The translations under genes were made by a program, and so were the position numbers. Below are positions 19,479 to 28,340 of a stretch of 64,000 bases of DNA, one piece after another. Positions within the stretch are counted from its first letter, which is position 1, and every line of letters starts with the position of its first letter. The DNA is from Methylococcales bacterium (GTDB lineage: Bacteria; Pseudomonadota; Gammaproteobacteria; Methylococcales; Methylomonadaceae), in assembly GCA_028712795.1 (NCBI GenBank), contig JAQTPT010000001.1:186001-250000 (forward strand), read 5' to 3'. The notes beneath the pieces were generated by a model. It searched no databases. It saw only the letters and a program-made list of their open reading frames with translations, and had not been told where the DNA came from.

Positions 19479-21002
19479 CTACCTCATACCACCGGAAAAT
19501 AACCGGTAAGCCGGATTTTCTGTTTCTTCCTGGTAGGTGAAGTCCAGTTCATCAAGGCATTGTTGGAAGGCTTGTTGCTCTCCTTTGTCTATTTGCACGC
19601 CCATCAAAACTTTACCAAATGCCGCGCTGTGATTGCGATAATGGAACAAGCTGATGTTCCAACGTCCACCCAGTTGGGCCAGAAATTTTAGTAAGGCATC
19701 TGGCCGCTCAAGAAATTGAATACTGTAGACAATTTCATTGAGTTCACACGGAGCGTGGCCACCCACCATATAACGGCTATGCTCTTTGGCCAATTCATTG
19801 GTGGTCATGTCAGTGACTTGAAAGCCCTGTTGCAGCAATTGCCGGATCACCGTCGCGCGGTCTGACTCAAGACCGCTGCTGGAGATGCCTACAAAAACCT
19901 GGGCCATCGCCGGGTCAAAATAGCGGTAATTGAATTCGGTGATACTGCGGCCACCCAATAATTTGCAAAACGCTAAAAAACTGCCCGGCGTTTCAGGAAT
20001 GCTAACCGCCAGCAAAATTTCCCGGTGCTCTCCGACCTGTGCCCGTTCAGCTACATAGCGTAAACGGTCAAAGTTGATATTGGCGCCGCTGTCTATGGCA
20101 ATCAGGATTTGTCCCATTATTTGGCCGCGCTCGACATATTTCTTTAAACCAGCGATTGCCAAGGCACCGGCGGGTTCCGCTATCGAACGGGTATCATCAA
20201 AAATATCTTTGATGGCGGCGCAGATTTCATCGGTATTGACGGTAATAACTTCATCAACATAACTTTGCGCCAGTCGAAAAGGTTCTGCGCCCACTTGTTT
20301 GACCGCAACGCCATCGGCAAATAAACCGACTTGTTCAATGATAACCCGGCTTTTGGCTTTCAAGGCACGATTGAGACAATCGGCATCATCCGGTTCCACG
20401 CCAATAATTTTTATGTCAGGGCGCACAAACTTTATATAGACTGCAATGCCGGCGATTAAGCCGCCGCCACCTACAGGAACAAAAATAGCGTTTAAATCGC
20501 AGGGGTGTTGCCTGAGAATTTCCATTGCGATAGTGCCTTGTCCGGCGATGATATCAGGATCATCAAAGGGGTGAATAAACACCATCCCGTTTTGTGCCGA
20601 CAATTCCAGTGCATGGGCAGACGTTTCGCTGTAGGAATCACCAAACAATATGATTTCCGCACCCATGGCCTTAACGGATTTGATCTTGATTTCCGGCGTG
20701 GTGGTTGGCATTACAATCAGCGCTTTAATATCCAGCCTTTTTGCCGCCAAGGCCACGCCCTGAGCATGATTTCCAGCGGATGCGGCAATTACGCCTTTTG
20801 CTCTGGATGGCCCGTCAAGCATAGACATTTTGTTATAAGCGCCCCGCAATTTAAAAGAAAACACCGATTGCAAATCTTCCCGTTTTAAAAATACACGGTT
20901 TGCCAGACGTTCTGAAAGGGAGGGGGCAAAATCCAGGGGTGTTTCTATCGCAACATCATAAACTTTGGCGCGTAAAATTTTCTCTATGTAGTTTTGAGGC
21001 AT
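19479..21002 (-). CDS. ilvA: Threonine ammonia-lyase (threonine deaminase), biosynthetic
   Basis: IlvA converts threonine to 2-oxobutanoate, the first step to isoleucine, using PLP. The 507-residue protein carries the catalytic lysine in SVFSFKLRGAYNKM (Lys 51), ASAGNHAQGVALAA near residue 78, the PLP-phosphate loop VGGGGLIAG near 177 and two ACT-like regulatory domains (about residues 330-500), which in the family bind isoleucine and valine. Length matches the biosynthetic form (E. coli 514), not the short catabolic TdcB. It stands alone on the minus strand and diverges from rpiA. Confidence 0.95.
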   Translation of the reverse strand: MPQNYIEKILRAKVYDVAIETPLDFAPSLSERLANRVFLKREDLQSVFSFKLRGAYNKMSMLDGPSRAKGVIAASAGNHAQGVALAAKRLDIKALIVMPTTTPEIKIKSVKAMGAEIILFGDSYSETSAHALELSAQNGMVFIHPFDDPDIIAGQGTIAMEILRQHPCDLNAIFVPVGGGGLIAGIAVYIKFVRPDIKIIGVEPDDADCLNRALKAKSRVIIEQVGLFADGVAVKQVGAEPFRLAQSYVDEVITVNTDEICAAIKDIFDDTRSIAEPAGALAIAGLKKYVERGQIMGQILIAIDSGANINFDRLRYVAERAQVGEHREILLAVSIPETPGSFLAFCKLLGGRSITEFNYRYFDPAMAQVFVGISSSGLESDRATVIRQLLQQGFQVTDMTTNELAKEHSRYMVGGHAPCELNEIVYSIQFLERPDALLKFLAQLGGRWNISLFHYRNHSAAFGKVLMGVQIDKGEQQAFQQCLDELDFTYQEETENPAYRLFSGGMR

Positions 21003-21082
21003 TTATTAAAAAAACGGCTGAAGTATGTCGGGTTCTGCGGTATTATCGCATACCATTTACTTTATTACGGTAGCTCACACTT

Positions 21083-21736
21083 ATGACACAAGATGAATTA
21101 AAACAAAAAGTGGCTCAAGCCGCTCTGCACTATATTAAAGATGTTGCCATTATCGGCGTAGGCACAGGCTCTACGGTGAAGCATTTCATTGATTATTTGG
21201 CTGATTTTAGAGGGGATATAGAAGGCGCGGTCTCCAGTTCTGAAGTGAGCACGGCACATTTAAAAAAAGTCGGCATCCCCGTATTTGACTTAAATGCAGT
21301 CGGCACACTGGATGTTTATATTGACGGCGCAGACGAAGTGAGTCCTCATAAGCATTTGATCAAAGGCGGCGGCGCTGCGTTGACCCGGGAAAAAATTATT
21401 GCCGCAGCCAGCAAGCAGTTTGTGTGCATTGTCGATGAAACCAAGTGCGTTGATGTCTTGGGCGCGTTCCCATTACCCGTTGAAGTTATTCCCATGGCGA
21501 GAAGCTATGTTGCCAGAGAGCTTGTTAAATTAGGCGGCCAGCCGGTATGGCGGGAAAATGTTATTACCGATAATCACAATGTGATTCTCGATGTCCATAA
21601 TATGAGTATTATGGAACCGATCAAGCTGGAACAGATGATCAACAACATTACTGGCGTGGTCACCGTCGGCTTATTTGCCATGCGCCCTGCTGATGTTGTA
21701 TTGGTCGGGAAAGGTACTGAAGTTATTACGCGATAA
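21083..21736 (+). CDS. rpiA: Ribose-5-phosphate isomerase A
   Basis: RpiA interconverts ribose 5-phosphate and ribulose 5-phosphate in the pentose phosphate and, in many methylotrophs, the ribulose monophosphate cycle. The 217-residue product contains the substrate loop [13 protein letters not shown] (about residues 26-38), the [10 protein letters not shown] motif with catalytic Asp near 81-84 and [11 protein letters not shown] near 94. Length is standard. It diverges from ilvA and converges with gspD across a structured spacer. Confidence 0.96.
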   Translation: MTQDELKQKVAQAALHYIKDVAIIGVGTGSTVKHFIDYLADFRGDIEGAVSSSEVSTAHLKKVGIPVFDLNAVGTLDVYIDGADEVSPHKHLIKGGGAALTREKIIAAASKQFVCIVDETKCVDVLGAFPLPVEVIPMARSYVARELVKLGGQPVWRENVITDNHNVILDVHNMSIMEPIKLEQMINNITGVVTVGLFAMRPADVVLVGKGTEVITR

Positions 21737-21763
21737 GCGGTTGCCCGACAATACTGCAATACT

Positions 21764-21873
21764 GTAGGCCGGAATAAGCCAGTTCGAGCAATAGCGAGAA
21801 CTGGGGTTTCCGGCACACCCTACGATATTTCCGGAAACGCCACCCTTCGCTTGGGTGGTCTTATTCCGGCTTA
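21764..21873. repeat. MITE-like inverted repeat element / probable two-way terminator between rpiA and gspD
   Basis: GCCGGAATAAG at 21768-21778 is the exact inverse of CTTATTCCGGC at 21860-21870, and the flanks extend the match to about 17 bases with two mismatches. Inside are GGGTTTCCGGCACACCC and CCACCC...GGGTGG, both able to fold. The ~110-base element fills almost the whole convergent spacer. I infer a small dispersed element now acting as a terminator for both genes. Confidence 0.6.
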
Positions 21874-21890
21874 CTCGAGTGCATCAGCAA

Positions 21891-24206
21891 TTATTGCATT
21901 GCCTTTTGTTGTACGCCTGTGGTTGTTTCATAGTTACTTTGCGGTGCTTCCTGATAAATTCCGGTTAATTTGCGTTTAAATTCATCAGAAATCACCCTGG
22001 AATCCTGTTTGTCTTTTACAACGCGAGGTGTGATCAGGATAACCAGCTCAGTTTTTGTATTGTTCTTCGTAGTCCCCCCGAATAATGACCCAATTACCGG
22101 CAACTGGTATAACCAAGGAATGCCATTTCTGACTGTCTCAACCTGTTCATCAATTAAGCCGCCCAACACTATGGTTTCCCCGTCATGTACAGCCACTGAA
22201 CTGTCAATTTCTTTTTTATCAAGGGTGGGAGATTGCTGTTGCGTAGTGGATCCTCCAGTTGCTGATACTTGAACTACCTTACTGACGATTTGCTTGAGTT
22301 TCATAATCACCATGCCGTTGGCATTCACTCTTGGTGTAACGTCCAGGGTAACGCCGGTATCTTTATATTGAATAGAATTGGTTTGAGCGAAGGATGCGGT
22401 TGTTGCACCGCCAGCAAGAGGAATCGATGAGGAGCCGGTTGATATGGGCACTTGTTGACCGACATTAATTCTCGCTTTCTGATTATTTAACACCATTAAC
22501 GACGGTGAAGAAATGACGTTGACATTATCTAAGCTCGCCTCTGCATGTAAAAGCGCTTTCACGGTTCCTGCATTATAAAACATACTAAGTCCACTTGTTG
22601 CTCCTGCAGCTGCCAATGGCGCTAAAGTACTAAGGGCTCCGTTTACTCCGTTTATTAATGTCTCGGGTTTCCCATTATTTAAATACCAGGCAATACCATA
22701 CTTTAAATTATCGGTTAAATTAACCTGTACGACTGTTGCATCAATCAAGACTTGCAGCGGCATCATATCCAGCTGTTCGATAACAGGCAGTATCACTTCG
22801 TAGTCCTGCGCCGTTGCAACGATAACAATTGAATTATTGGCTTCATCAGCAATGATTTTTACCTTGCCGATGTCGGATAGCGACCCGCCCCCCGTCAGCA
22901 CATTACCTGCCGATGCTTCTTTATCAGGGTCATTAACGGCGAAGGCGCCCGGATTGCCGGACGATGAATTTTCAGCAGACGGATTGATGGCGAAGATTCC
23001 CATATTGCCGGACGGGGTATTACCCATATTGGTTGGCGAATTTGCACTATTGAAGGGCGAATTACCCGTACTCGACGGTGTATTGCTTGTATCAGTCAAA
23101 TCCTGACTAGACAGGGTATCGGCAGTTTCTCCAGGAGCAACCGAAGCCGAGGTATCTTTACCTTTGGAGCCGGTAAAAATCTGATTTAGCGTGGCCGCCA
23201 GTTTTTTCGCATCAGCATGCTGAACTTTATAGACATTAACCCCGCCGCCAGAAGCGGTGTTGGCTTTATCCAGCCTGGATATCCAGCTTTCAATTTCTTC
23301 CAGATAGTGTGCCTGACGGGTAACCGCCAAAACGGCATTTAAGCGCTTTATGGGAATAAACTGAAAAAACTCGGATTTTTCACCTTTGCCTTTTTGATAA
23401 AAAACACTTTGCAGCTCTTCAATAATGGTTTTTGGGTCTACATGGGTCAGGGGGAACAAACCAAAGGAGCGCCCCTTTAACACATCAATATCAAAAGTGC
23501 TCACCATATCCAGCACCCTGGCTATTTCATCGGCCGTTCCGGAAGCCACCAGAATATTGCGCTTGGCATCCACGTTAAGAATGGTTTTTTCATGCACCAT
23601 GGGTTTTATAATATCGGCAATATCCTGAACTGCCACATTTCTAACGGGTATAACCCGGGTTTGAAAGCCTGATCGGCTTGCTGACAGGTCGGAAAGAAAT
23701 AAAGCATCCGCAACCGGTTCAATATGATAAATTTTGCCATCCTTAACCAACGCCGCATTATTCATGCGAAGCACCATTTCCAGGGTAGGCAGTAACTCTT
23801 CCTTGGTTAATGGCTCAGTCGTTTGGAGAGTAACTTTACCCACTACTTTGGGGCTGAGTACATAATTTTGCCCGAGAATATCGCTCAGAATAACTTTTGC
23901 AACTTCGCCAAGGTCTGCCTCGTCAAAATTAAGACTGTAGGAACCTGTACCTTTTGGTGCGGTTTTTCTATTTTGCTGAGGAGCCCCGGCTACAAAACGG
24001 CCTGTTCCCGGATACAGTTCACTGGTTGTTTCGGTAACGGGCGGCTTGTTTTGCAGTTGATGAAATACCTCATCCGCTTGCGCCTTTTTTACTGGATTTA
24101 ACGGTAATTTGGCAGGTTGCTTAAACGGTATTAATTCACAACCAACCAGCGATAACCCCATCACCAGAATGCAGGAGGCTGTTGTTGCTTTTTTAAAGTT
24201 ACTCAT
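21891..24206 (-). CDS. gspD: Type II secretion outer-membrane secretin GspD
   Basis: GspD forms the outer-membrane channel of the type II secretion system. The ATG at 24206 gives MSNFKK followed by a lipoprotein-type signal with lipobox LSLVGC; an in-frame TTG 12 bases upstream is less likely. N0-N1-N2-N3 domains follow (N0 begins near SYSLNFDEADLGEVAKVIL), then a secretin domain with VPISTGS, SIQYKDTGVTLDVTPRVN and the end block VILITPRVV. A ~75-residue Asn/Ser/Pro/Gly-rich insert (about residues 365-440) separates N3 from N2. Lipidation suggests a pilotin-independent route. It is the last gene of the gsp operon and overlaps gspC by eight bases. Confidence 0.93.
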   Translation of the reverse strand: MSNFKKATTASCILVMGLSLVGCELIPFKQPAKLPLNPVKKAQADEVFHQLQNKPPVTETTSELYPGTGRFVAGAPQQNRKTAPKGTGSYSLNFDEADLGEVAKVILSDILGQNYVLSPKVVGKVTLQTTEPLTKEELLPTLEMVLRMNNAALVKDGKIYHIEPVADALFLSDLSASRSGFQTRVIPVRNVAVQDIADIIKPMVHEKTILNVDAKRNILVASGTADEIARVLDMVSTFDIDVLKGRSFGLFPLTHVDPKTIIEELQSVFYQKGKGEKSEFFQFIPIKRLNAVLAVTRQAHYLEEIESWISRLDKANTASGGGVNVYKVQHADAKKLAATLNQIFTGSKGKDTSASVAPGETADTLSSQDLTDTSNTPSSTGNSPFNSANSPTNMGNTPSGNMGIFAINPSAENSSSGNPGAFAVNDPDKEASAGNVLTGGGSLSDIGKVKIIADEANNSIVIVATAQDYEVILPVIEQLDMMPLQVLIDATVVQVNLTDNLKYGIAWYLNNGKPETLINGVNGALSTLAPLAAAGATSGLSMFYNAGTVKALLHAEASLDNVNVISSPSLMVLNNQKARINVGQQVPISTGSSSIPLAGGATTASFAQTNSIQYKDTGVTLDVTPRVNANGMVIMKLKQIVSKVVQVSATGGSTTQQQSPTLDKKEIDSSVAVHDGETIVLGGLIDEQVETVRNGIPWLYQLPVIGSLFGGTTKNNTKTELVILITPRVVKDKQDSRVISDEFKRKLTGIYQEAPQSNYETTTGVQQKAMQ

Positions 24207-24852
24207 TATTATTCTCAAATTCGCCTTCTACTGGTTCGGGTTGCATTTCGGGTTGCATTTCAGGTTGTATTTCGGGTTGCATTTCGGGTTGTGGTTGGAG
24301 TTCGGGGTTAGGCATTTTTGGTGCATTAGACTTCTTGGAAGGATCTTTCGGTTTTATTTTTCGGAGCGGTAATTCCTTTTGCTGACTACCTTGCTTTAAA
24401 ACGGCTCTGTCCTCAAATATTTTATCCACTTTCCAGCCATCAAGATCAGCGCCCACGCCAATTCTTCGATAATTATCTTTGGCAACTTTTGATGTAGAGC
24501 GGCTAAATAATGCAGATAGGCCTGTTTTTGTCGTATAGACGCCGCTCAGTTGCCAATCAAATGTTTTTGCCACCGCCATATTCTGTGCTTGAGCTTCTTC
24601 CGGGCTGGTTTCAGCTACTGGTTTTCTGCCTTTAATAAATATTGGCCTGGCAACCAAATCGTTATAACTTTCTTCCGGCTGCCGGGTAAGCTCAATACTT
24701 GGCATCTCATCGTGCGTTTTTTTTGTACCCACTGAAGTTATTGAGGCCAGAATCTGTTTTTGTGCATGGGCTGCCCAGAACCATTCTCCGGCAATAATCA
24801 GGGAGAACACGGCGCAAACCGAGGCGAGCACAAAGATGAATTTACTGTTCAT
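24199..24852 (-). CDS. gspC: Type II secretion GspC/GspN-like inner-membrane protein
   Basis: The 217-residue protein has one N-terminal membrane helix (FIFVLASVCAVFSLIIAGEW), a short periplasmic segment NDLVARPIFIKGRKP and a homology-region-like domain (WQLSGVYTTKTGLSALF ... VGADLDGWKVDKI). It lacks the C-terminal PDZ or coiled-coil domain of classical GspC, so it is the short GspC/GspN type that links the inner-membrane platform to GspD. The C-terminus is a Pro/Glu/Met/Gln repeat tail. Its ATG overlaps the gspM stop (ATGA). Confidence 0.78.
   Translation of the reverse strand: MNSKFIFVLASVCAVFSLIIAGEWFWAAHAQKQILASITSVGTKKTHDEMPSIELTRQPEESYNDLVARPIFIKGRKPVAETSPEEAQAQNMAVAKTFDWQLSGVYTTKTGLSALFSRSTSKVAKDNYRRIGVGADLDGWKVDKIFEDRAVLKQGSQQKELPLRKIKPKDPSKKSNAPKMPNPELQPQPEMQPEIQPEMQPEMQPEPVEGEFENNNE
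24239..24298 (-). repeat. 12-bp tandem repeat encoding the Pro-Glu-Met-Gln tail of GspC
   Basis: On the plus strand GGGTTGCATTTC-like units recur about four to five times with single-base changes, giving repeated PEMQ/PEIQ units in the C-terminal tail of the GspC-like protein. Such repeats can change copy number by slippage without breaking the frame. Confidence 0.7.
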
Positions 24853-25535
24853 TCTGCTTGTTTTCTCATAAAACTGACGGCCTGAAAGTTAACGTTCAAT
24901 TCATTGCTGGGCTCGATTTGGCGCGTCATTCTATTCCTTGACCCACGCATAGGCCTTATATCAATCTGGTCAATAATAATTAACGGGGTCGATGTTTCTA
25001 TCTTATAAAGCACCGCGCGCAATGTTTCGCTGTTTCCTGTCATTCTTACTCTGACGGTTATCCGGCTAAATTTGTCTTTTGTATTGTCAGGTGGCAATGC
25101 CTGGGTGCTGCTCAATTGCCCCCCTGCATCAACTATCGCCTTTTTGATAAACTCCTGCATTTCAGCAGATGCCAACGCATCAGTGGTCTGGCTATTAAAA
25201 TATCCTTGCGTATCATGTTGCTGTTTTATTTTAGCCATGTTGGCAATAACAGTGTCTTTGGTGGCTAAAATTCTTTCATATTGCTGTAGCTTAAAAATAA
25301 GATTATTTTTAGCTTCATGTAGCTCCATTTCCTTCCTGACCAACGGTACAAAAATGACCGAAATGATAACGACTATTACGGCGAATAACAAACCCACGGC
25401 AATCCAGCGTTGTTGTAATTCATGAGCATCGAGTTTTTTATCTTTACTCAGTGTAAATTTTTCCTGCTTTAGCCACATCAGCAGTGATCTGAAACCGTTG
25501 AAGCTTGCTAATTCGAGTTTTTTATCTTTACTCAC
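24849..25535 (-). CDS. gspM: Type II secretion GspM-like assembly protein
   Basis: GspM partners GspL in the inner-membrane platform. I prefer the GTG at 25535 (MSKDKKL...), which overlaps the gspL stop by eight bases and follows a GGGA; an upstream ATG at 25586 would overlap gspL by 59 bases. The protein has one membrane helix (WIAVGLLFAVIVVIISVIFV), a coiled-coil stretch and a ferredoxin-like periplasmic domain. An 84-bp tandem duplication across the gspL end gives the cytoplasmic tail a second copy of NGFR(S)LLMWLK-type sequence, 28 residues in frame. The ancestral protein probably began MSKDKKLDAHELQQRW. Confidence 0.82.
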   Translation of the reverse strand: MSKDKKLELASFNGFRSLLMWLKQEKFTLSKDKKLDAHELQQRWIAVGLLFAVIVVIISVIFVPLVRKEMELHEAKNNLIFKLQQYERILATKDTVIANMAKIKQQHDTQGYFNSQTTDALASAEMQEFIKKAIVDAGGQLSSTQALPPDNTKDKFSRITVRVRMTGNSETLRAVLYKIETSTPLIIIDQIDIRPMRGSRNRMTRQIEPSNELNVNFQAVSFMRKQAE

Positions 25536-25596
25536 TTTGATTTTTTCCCGCTTTAGCCACATCAACAGTAATCTGAAACCGTTCAAGCTTGCTAAT
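25429..25596 (-). repeat. 84-bp tandem duplication at the gspL/gspM junction
   Basis: Bases 25429-25512 and 25513-25596 are two copies of one 84-base unit, each beginning TCGAGTTTTTTATCTTTACT and ending AAGCTTGCTAAT on the plus strand, with several point differences. Because 84 is 28 codons, gspM stays in frame. One copy encodes the C-terminal codons of gspL in another frame, so the duplication copied the end of gspL into gspM. Confidence 0.95.
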
Positions 25597-26634
25597 CATA
25601 TCCTGGGTGACTGGCGACGCAAATCGGGCATTAACAAACATCTCAGAGGCTTCAAGTACGGCAATCAATGTAGACGCAGCCGGAGATTCACCTTGTATTT
25701 GTAAATGTCCGTCCGAGTATTGCGCATAGGTCAGCCATGTGTCGTCTTTGATAAGTGAACTTAAGGTATTCAACATGTCAATTATTTTAGGCGTATCGCT
25801 TTTCTCAGCGATCAATTGCCGGGTTTCGTCTATTTCGGCATCAATGCCGGACTGCAATGCCCTAACTTTTTTGGCGTCCTTTTCCAGGGCGCTGGTTTTT
25901 AATTGCAAAGCGTTAACTGTTTGATATTCAAACCAGACGGGCATCGCAATAACCGCCACCAGCAGCAAACAAGTCAACGTTATCAGTGAAGAGTGAATTA
26001 AACGGGGAATTTTCGAGGTTTTTAGCCTCAGCCTTTCGGGTAAAAGATTGTAACTGTCATAGAGTTGATCAAGATTATTGGGCGAACCCTCATAATCGGC
26101 TATTAATGGAGATAAGCCCATCGCTTTGATATCATCATAATGTCCATTAAGTAGTTGTCTGGTTGTCAATATCAGCATGACCCTGATTTGCCCCGGTTCA
26201 TTTTCACCAGCCAGCGGCTTGACGGCAAAATAGACTTGTTCTGTTTTAAATGGCGTATAGCGGTCAAGTTCGTAAGCGACGACCTGATATAGATTATCTT
26301 TTGCAGCGACAGGCAAGTTAAGTTCTTTTTGAATGGCGTCCTGCCCCGTTAATCTGAGTATTATATTGGCTTTCGACAACCGTTCATCTTTTTCACAAAG
26401 GCGCTGAAAGGTGAGGCCTCTAGCGCCATTTTCCGGAATTTCCAGCGGTTCAATTTGCCCATTATGCAGATAGGTTATTTCTAACCGGTCGCCTTTTGGT
26501 CTTACAATAATAAATCCTTGCCTGTTATTAACAAGCTGTTTTATTTTTTCAGGTACTAAAAAGCCAAGCTCCCGCGTCCACCAGCGGAAGAACTGCTTCA
26601 ATTCCAGATCAATTGTCGAGTCTAGTTTCAGCAT
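25528..26634 (-). CDS. gspL: Type II secretion GspL/PilN-like actin-fold protein
   Basis: GspL connects the cytoplasmic ATPase GspE to the membrane platform. Residues ~1-220 form the cytoplasmic domain (GDRLEITYLHNGQ, DRYTPFKTEQVYFAV), followed by one membrane helix (LITLTCLLLVAVIAMPVWFE) and a periplasmic region with coiled coil (KTSALEKDAKKVRALQ) and a small ferredoxin-like end. It overlaps gspK by 26 bases. Its last 20 or so codons lie within the duplicated 84-bp unit. Confidence 0.88.
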   Translation of the reverse strand: MLKLDSTIDLELKQFFRWWTRELGFLVPEKIKQLVNNRQGFIIVRPKGDRLEITYLHNGQIEPLEIPENGARGLTFQRLCEKDERLSKANIILRLTGQDAIQKELNLPVAAKDNLYQVVAYELDRYTPFKTEQVYFAVKPLAGENEPGQIRVMLILTTRQLLNGHYDDIKAMGLSPLIADYEGSPNNLDQLYDSYNLLPERLRLKTSKIPRLIHSSLITLTCLLLVAVIAMPVWFEYQTVNALQLKTSALEKDAKKVRALQSGIDAEIDETRQLIAEKSDTPKIIDMLNTLSSLIKDDTWLTYAQYSDGHLQIQGESPAASTLIAVLEASEMFVNARFASPVTQDMISKLERFQITVDVAKAGKNQSE

Positions 26635-27589
26635 ACTGTTTCACTACTAATTCACTCATTGCATCGGTAAATAATGAGGCATTATTTGCGGTTAAATGCT
26701 GCCATTTTAATACTTGAAAGGGTGTGGTTTGAGATGGGTCGGATTGGTTTATCACTACGCTTATCACTGCGCTAGAGCCATCACTAATATGCGCTTCAGA
26801 AACAAGGGAAAGCACATTATTTTGTCCGGTGGCGGGGGGGGTATTCAGTCCGGCGGGGGTATTTTGTCCTGAACTTGAAGGAAATGGCGGAACAGACAGA
26901 TTGTTTTTCGCGCTTTCCAGTCTGGCGGCAACATAGGAATCAACCAGATCCCTGTCCAAGCCGGGAATTATCTTCAAAACTTCTTTAGCAGCCTGTTGCA
27001 CCGCGACTTGTTGCTGCCCGGAATAAACAGTGACTAACGGTTCAATCCATTTGAACACGGATTTGTCCATGCCTAATACCAACTGCAATTCTTCAATTGA
27101 CTGAAAAGGTTTGTTTCTTGGCTGATAGCTTAAACCAGCGTCCTCATATTCTGTTTTTTCCGCGCCCTCCAAATGCACCAGATCATCTTCATCACGCCAA
27201 TCGAGAATGGCGCCGGCCAACTTTGTTTGCTGTTTTTCATCTACCGGCGCGTAAGTCATCAGCGCTTGTAATATTTTTTCACCCGCTTTATTAATGTCTA
27301 TTTTACCTTTTTCAGACAAAAGCCTTACACGAATTTTGGCTTCCGCAGCCGTTAATTCATAAATACTTCCGTCTGCACGCCAACCTTTATTCGGGGCAGG
27401 GTTCAGCAGCATGGTTTCCGCTATTGCAATCCCGGACTCTGCAATAGCCATGGCCTGGGCATTATTTTTAATACCCGCTACAATAGCTGATTCCCTGCGC
27501 ATACTCAGTGCAAAACTCCCAGCCATAATAGTCAGCAAACTCAACACCCACAGCACAAGAACCAAAGCCATACCCTTTTGCCGTGTCAC
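26609..27589 (-). CDS. gspK: Type II secretion minor pseudopilin GspK
   Basis: GspK caps the pseudopilus tip with GspI and GspJ. The prepilin-type N-terminus RQKGMALVLVLWVLSLLTIM has the Gly-Met cleavage site but lacks the Glu at +5, as is characteristic of GspK. The large globular domain (about 260 residues) includes GKIDINKAGEKIL and DWRDEDDL, typical of the family. I chose the GTG at 27589, giving a six-residue leader; the frame extends further upstream to 27694 but that would overlap gspJ by 89 bases. A Pro/Gly/Asn-rich linker lies near residues 215-245. Confidence 0.88.
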   Translation of the reverse strand: MTRQKGMALVLVLWVLSLLTIMAGSFALSMRRESAIVAGIKNNAQAMAIAESGIAIAETMLLNPAPNKGWRADGSIYELTAAEAKIRVRLLSEKGKIDINKAGEKILQALMTYAPVDEKQQTKLAGAILDWRDEDDLVHLEGAEKTEYEDAGLSYQPRNKPFQSIEELQLVLGMDKSVFKWIEPLVTVYSGQQQVAVQQAAKEVLKIIPGLDRDLVDSYVAARLESAKNNLSVPPFPSSSGQNTPAGLNTPPATGQNNVLSLVSEAHISDGSSAVISVVINQSDPSQTTPFQVLKWQHLTANNASLFTDAMSELVVKQYAETRLDN

Positions 27590-27605
27590 TCGATCTTCAC
27601 TCTGT

Positions 27606-28340
27606 CTAATTGGTATTTTGCAGGTTATCAGTATAGTTTGTATTATCAATGCCAAGACCTGTGTTGTTTGCCGCGCCCGTAACCTTAAGATCAATGATCA
27701 TTTCAGGCCAGTAGATACCATTTTTCAATTGGATGTTAATTTTAACTAACCGAGGCAGAACTGTTTTATTCAGCCATTCCTCATTCCAGACAGCTTCGCT
27801 CACGCCATCATCCGAACCAAAATAAGCTAACGTAAAATTGCTTACGTGCCTTATTAACGTCACCTCTTCATCGGGCCATTTTGAGCCCTCAGCCAATTTA
27901 GCAAATGGGGTTAAAGTTACTTTTATAACCGGCTCGTTATCTTCTTCCGTCAGAAATAAGGAAAATAACTGTAAACCTGACCTGCCAGCGCTTGCCGGGA
28001 AAGCGGAAATAAAATGCACAGAGTCTGCATTGCCTTGAAACGAAAAAGTTTTCTCTTCATCTTCTTGAAAATCATTCCATAAGGGTTGTGCAACAGATAG
28101 ATGCCGTTGAAAAAAATTATAAACGACAGCGATTTCATTGACGTCGGTTATTTTACTTTCACCCTTCTCCCAACTATCGGCACAAATTTTTAAACTGCTG
28201 AACAGTAGCACCACCATAATACTTAATAGCGTCATCGCGATGAGCACTTCAATCAAAGTAAAACCGCCCTGCCGCAGGGAGTCCAAACGGCAGGTTCTTT
28301 TAATTTTATGCTTTGTTCCTTGTGGCTTAATTGTTCTCAT
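27606..28340 (-). CDS. gspJ: Type II secretion minor pseudopilin GspJ
   Basis: The protein has a type IV pilin-like signal, RQGGFTLIEVLIAMTLLSIM, with cleavage after Gly and Glu at +5, following a ~25-residue leader that is longer than usual. The C-terminal domain (about 180 residues) contains FFQRHLSVAQPLWND and VTLIRHVSNFTLAYFG, typical of GspJ. The ATG overlaps gspI by 14 bases. It is part of the tip complex with GspI and GspK. Confidence 0.9.
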   Translation of the reverse strand: MRTIKPQGTKHKIKRTCRLDSLRQGGFTLIEVLIAMTLLSIMVVLLFSSLKICADSWEKGESKITDVNEIAVVYNFFQRHLSVAQPLWNDFQEDEEKTFSFQGNADSVHFISAFPASAGRSGLQLFSLFLTEEDNEPVIKVTLTPFAKLAEGSKWPDEEVTLIRHVSNFTLAYFGSDDGVSEAVWNEEWLNKTVLPRLVKINIQLKNGIYWPEMIIDLKVTGAANNTGLGIDNTNYTDNLQNTN

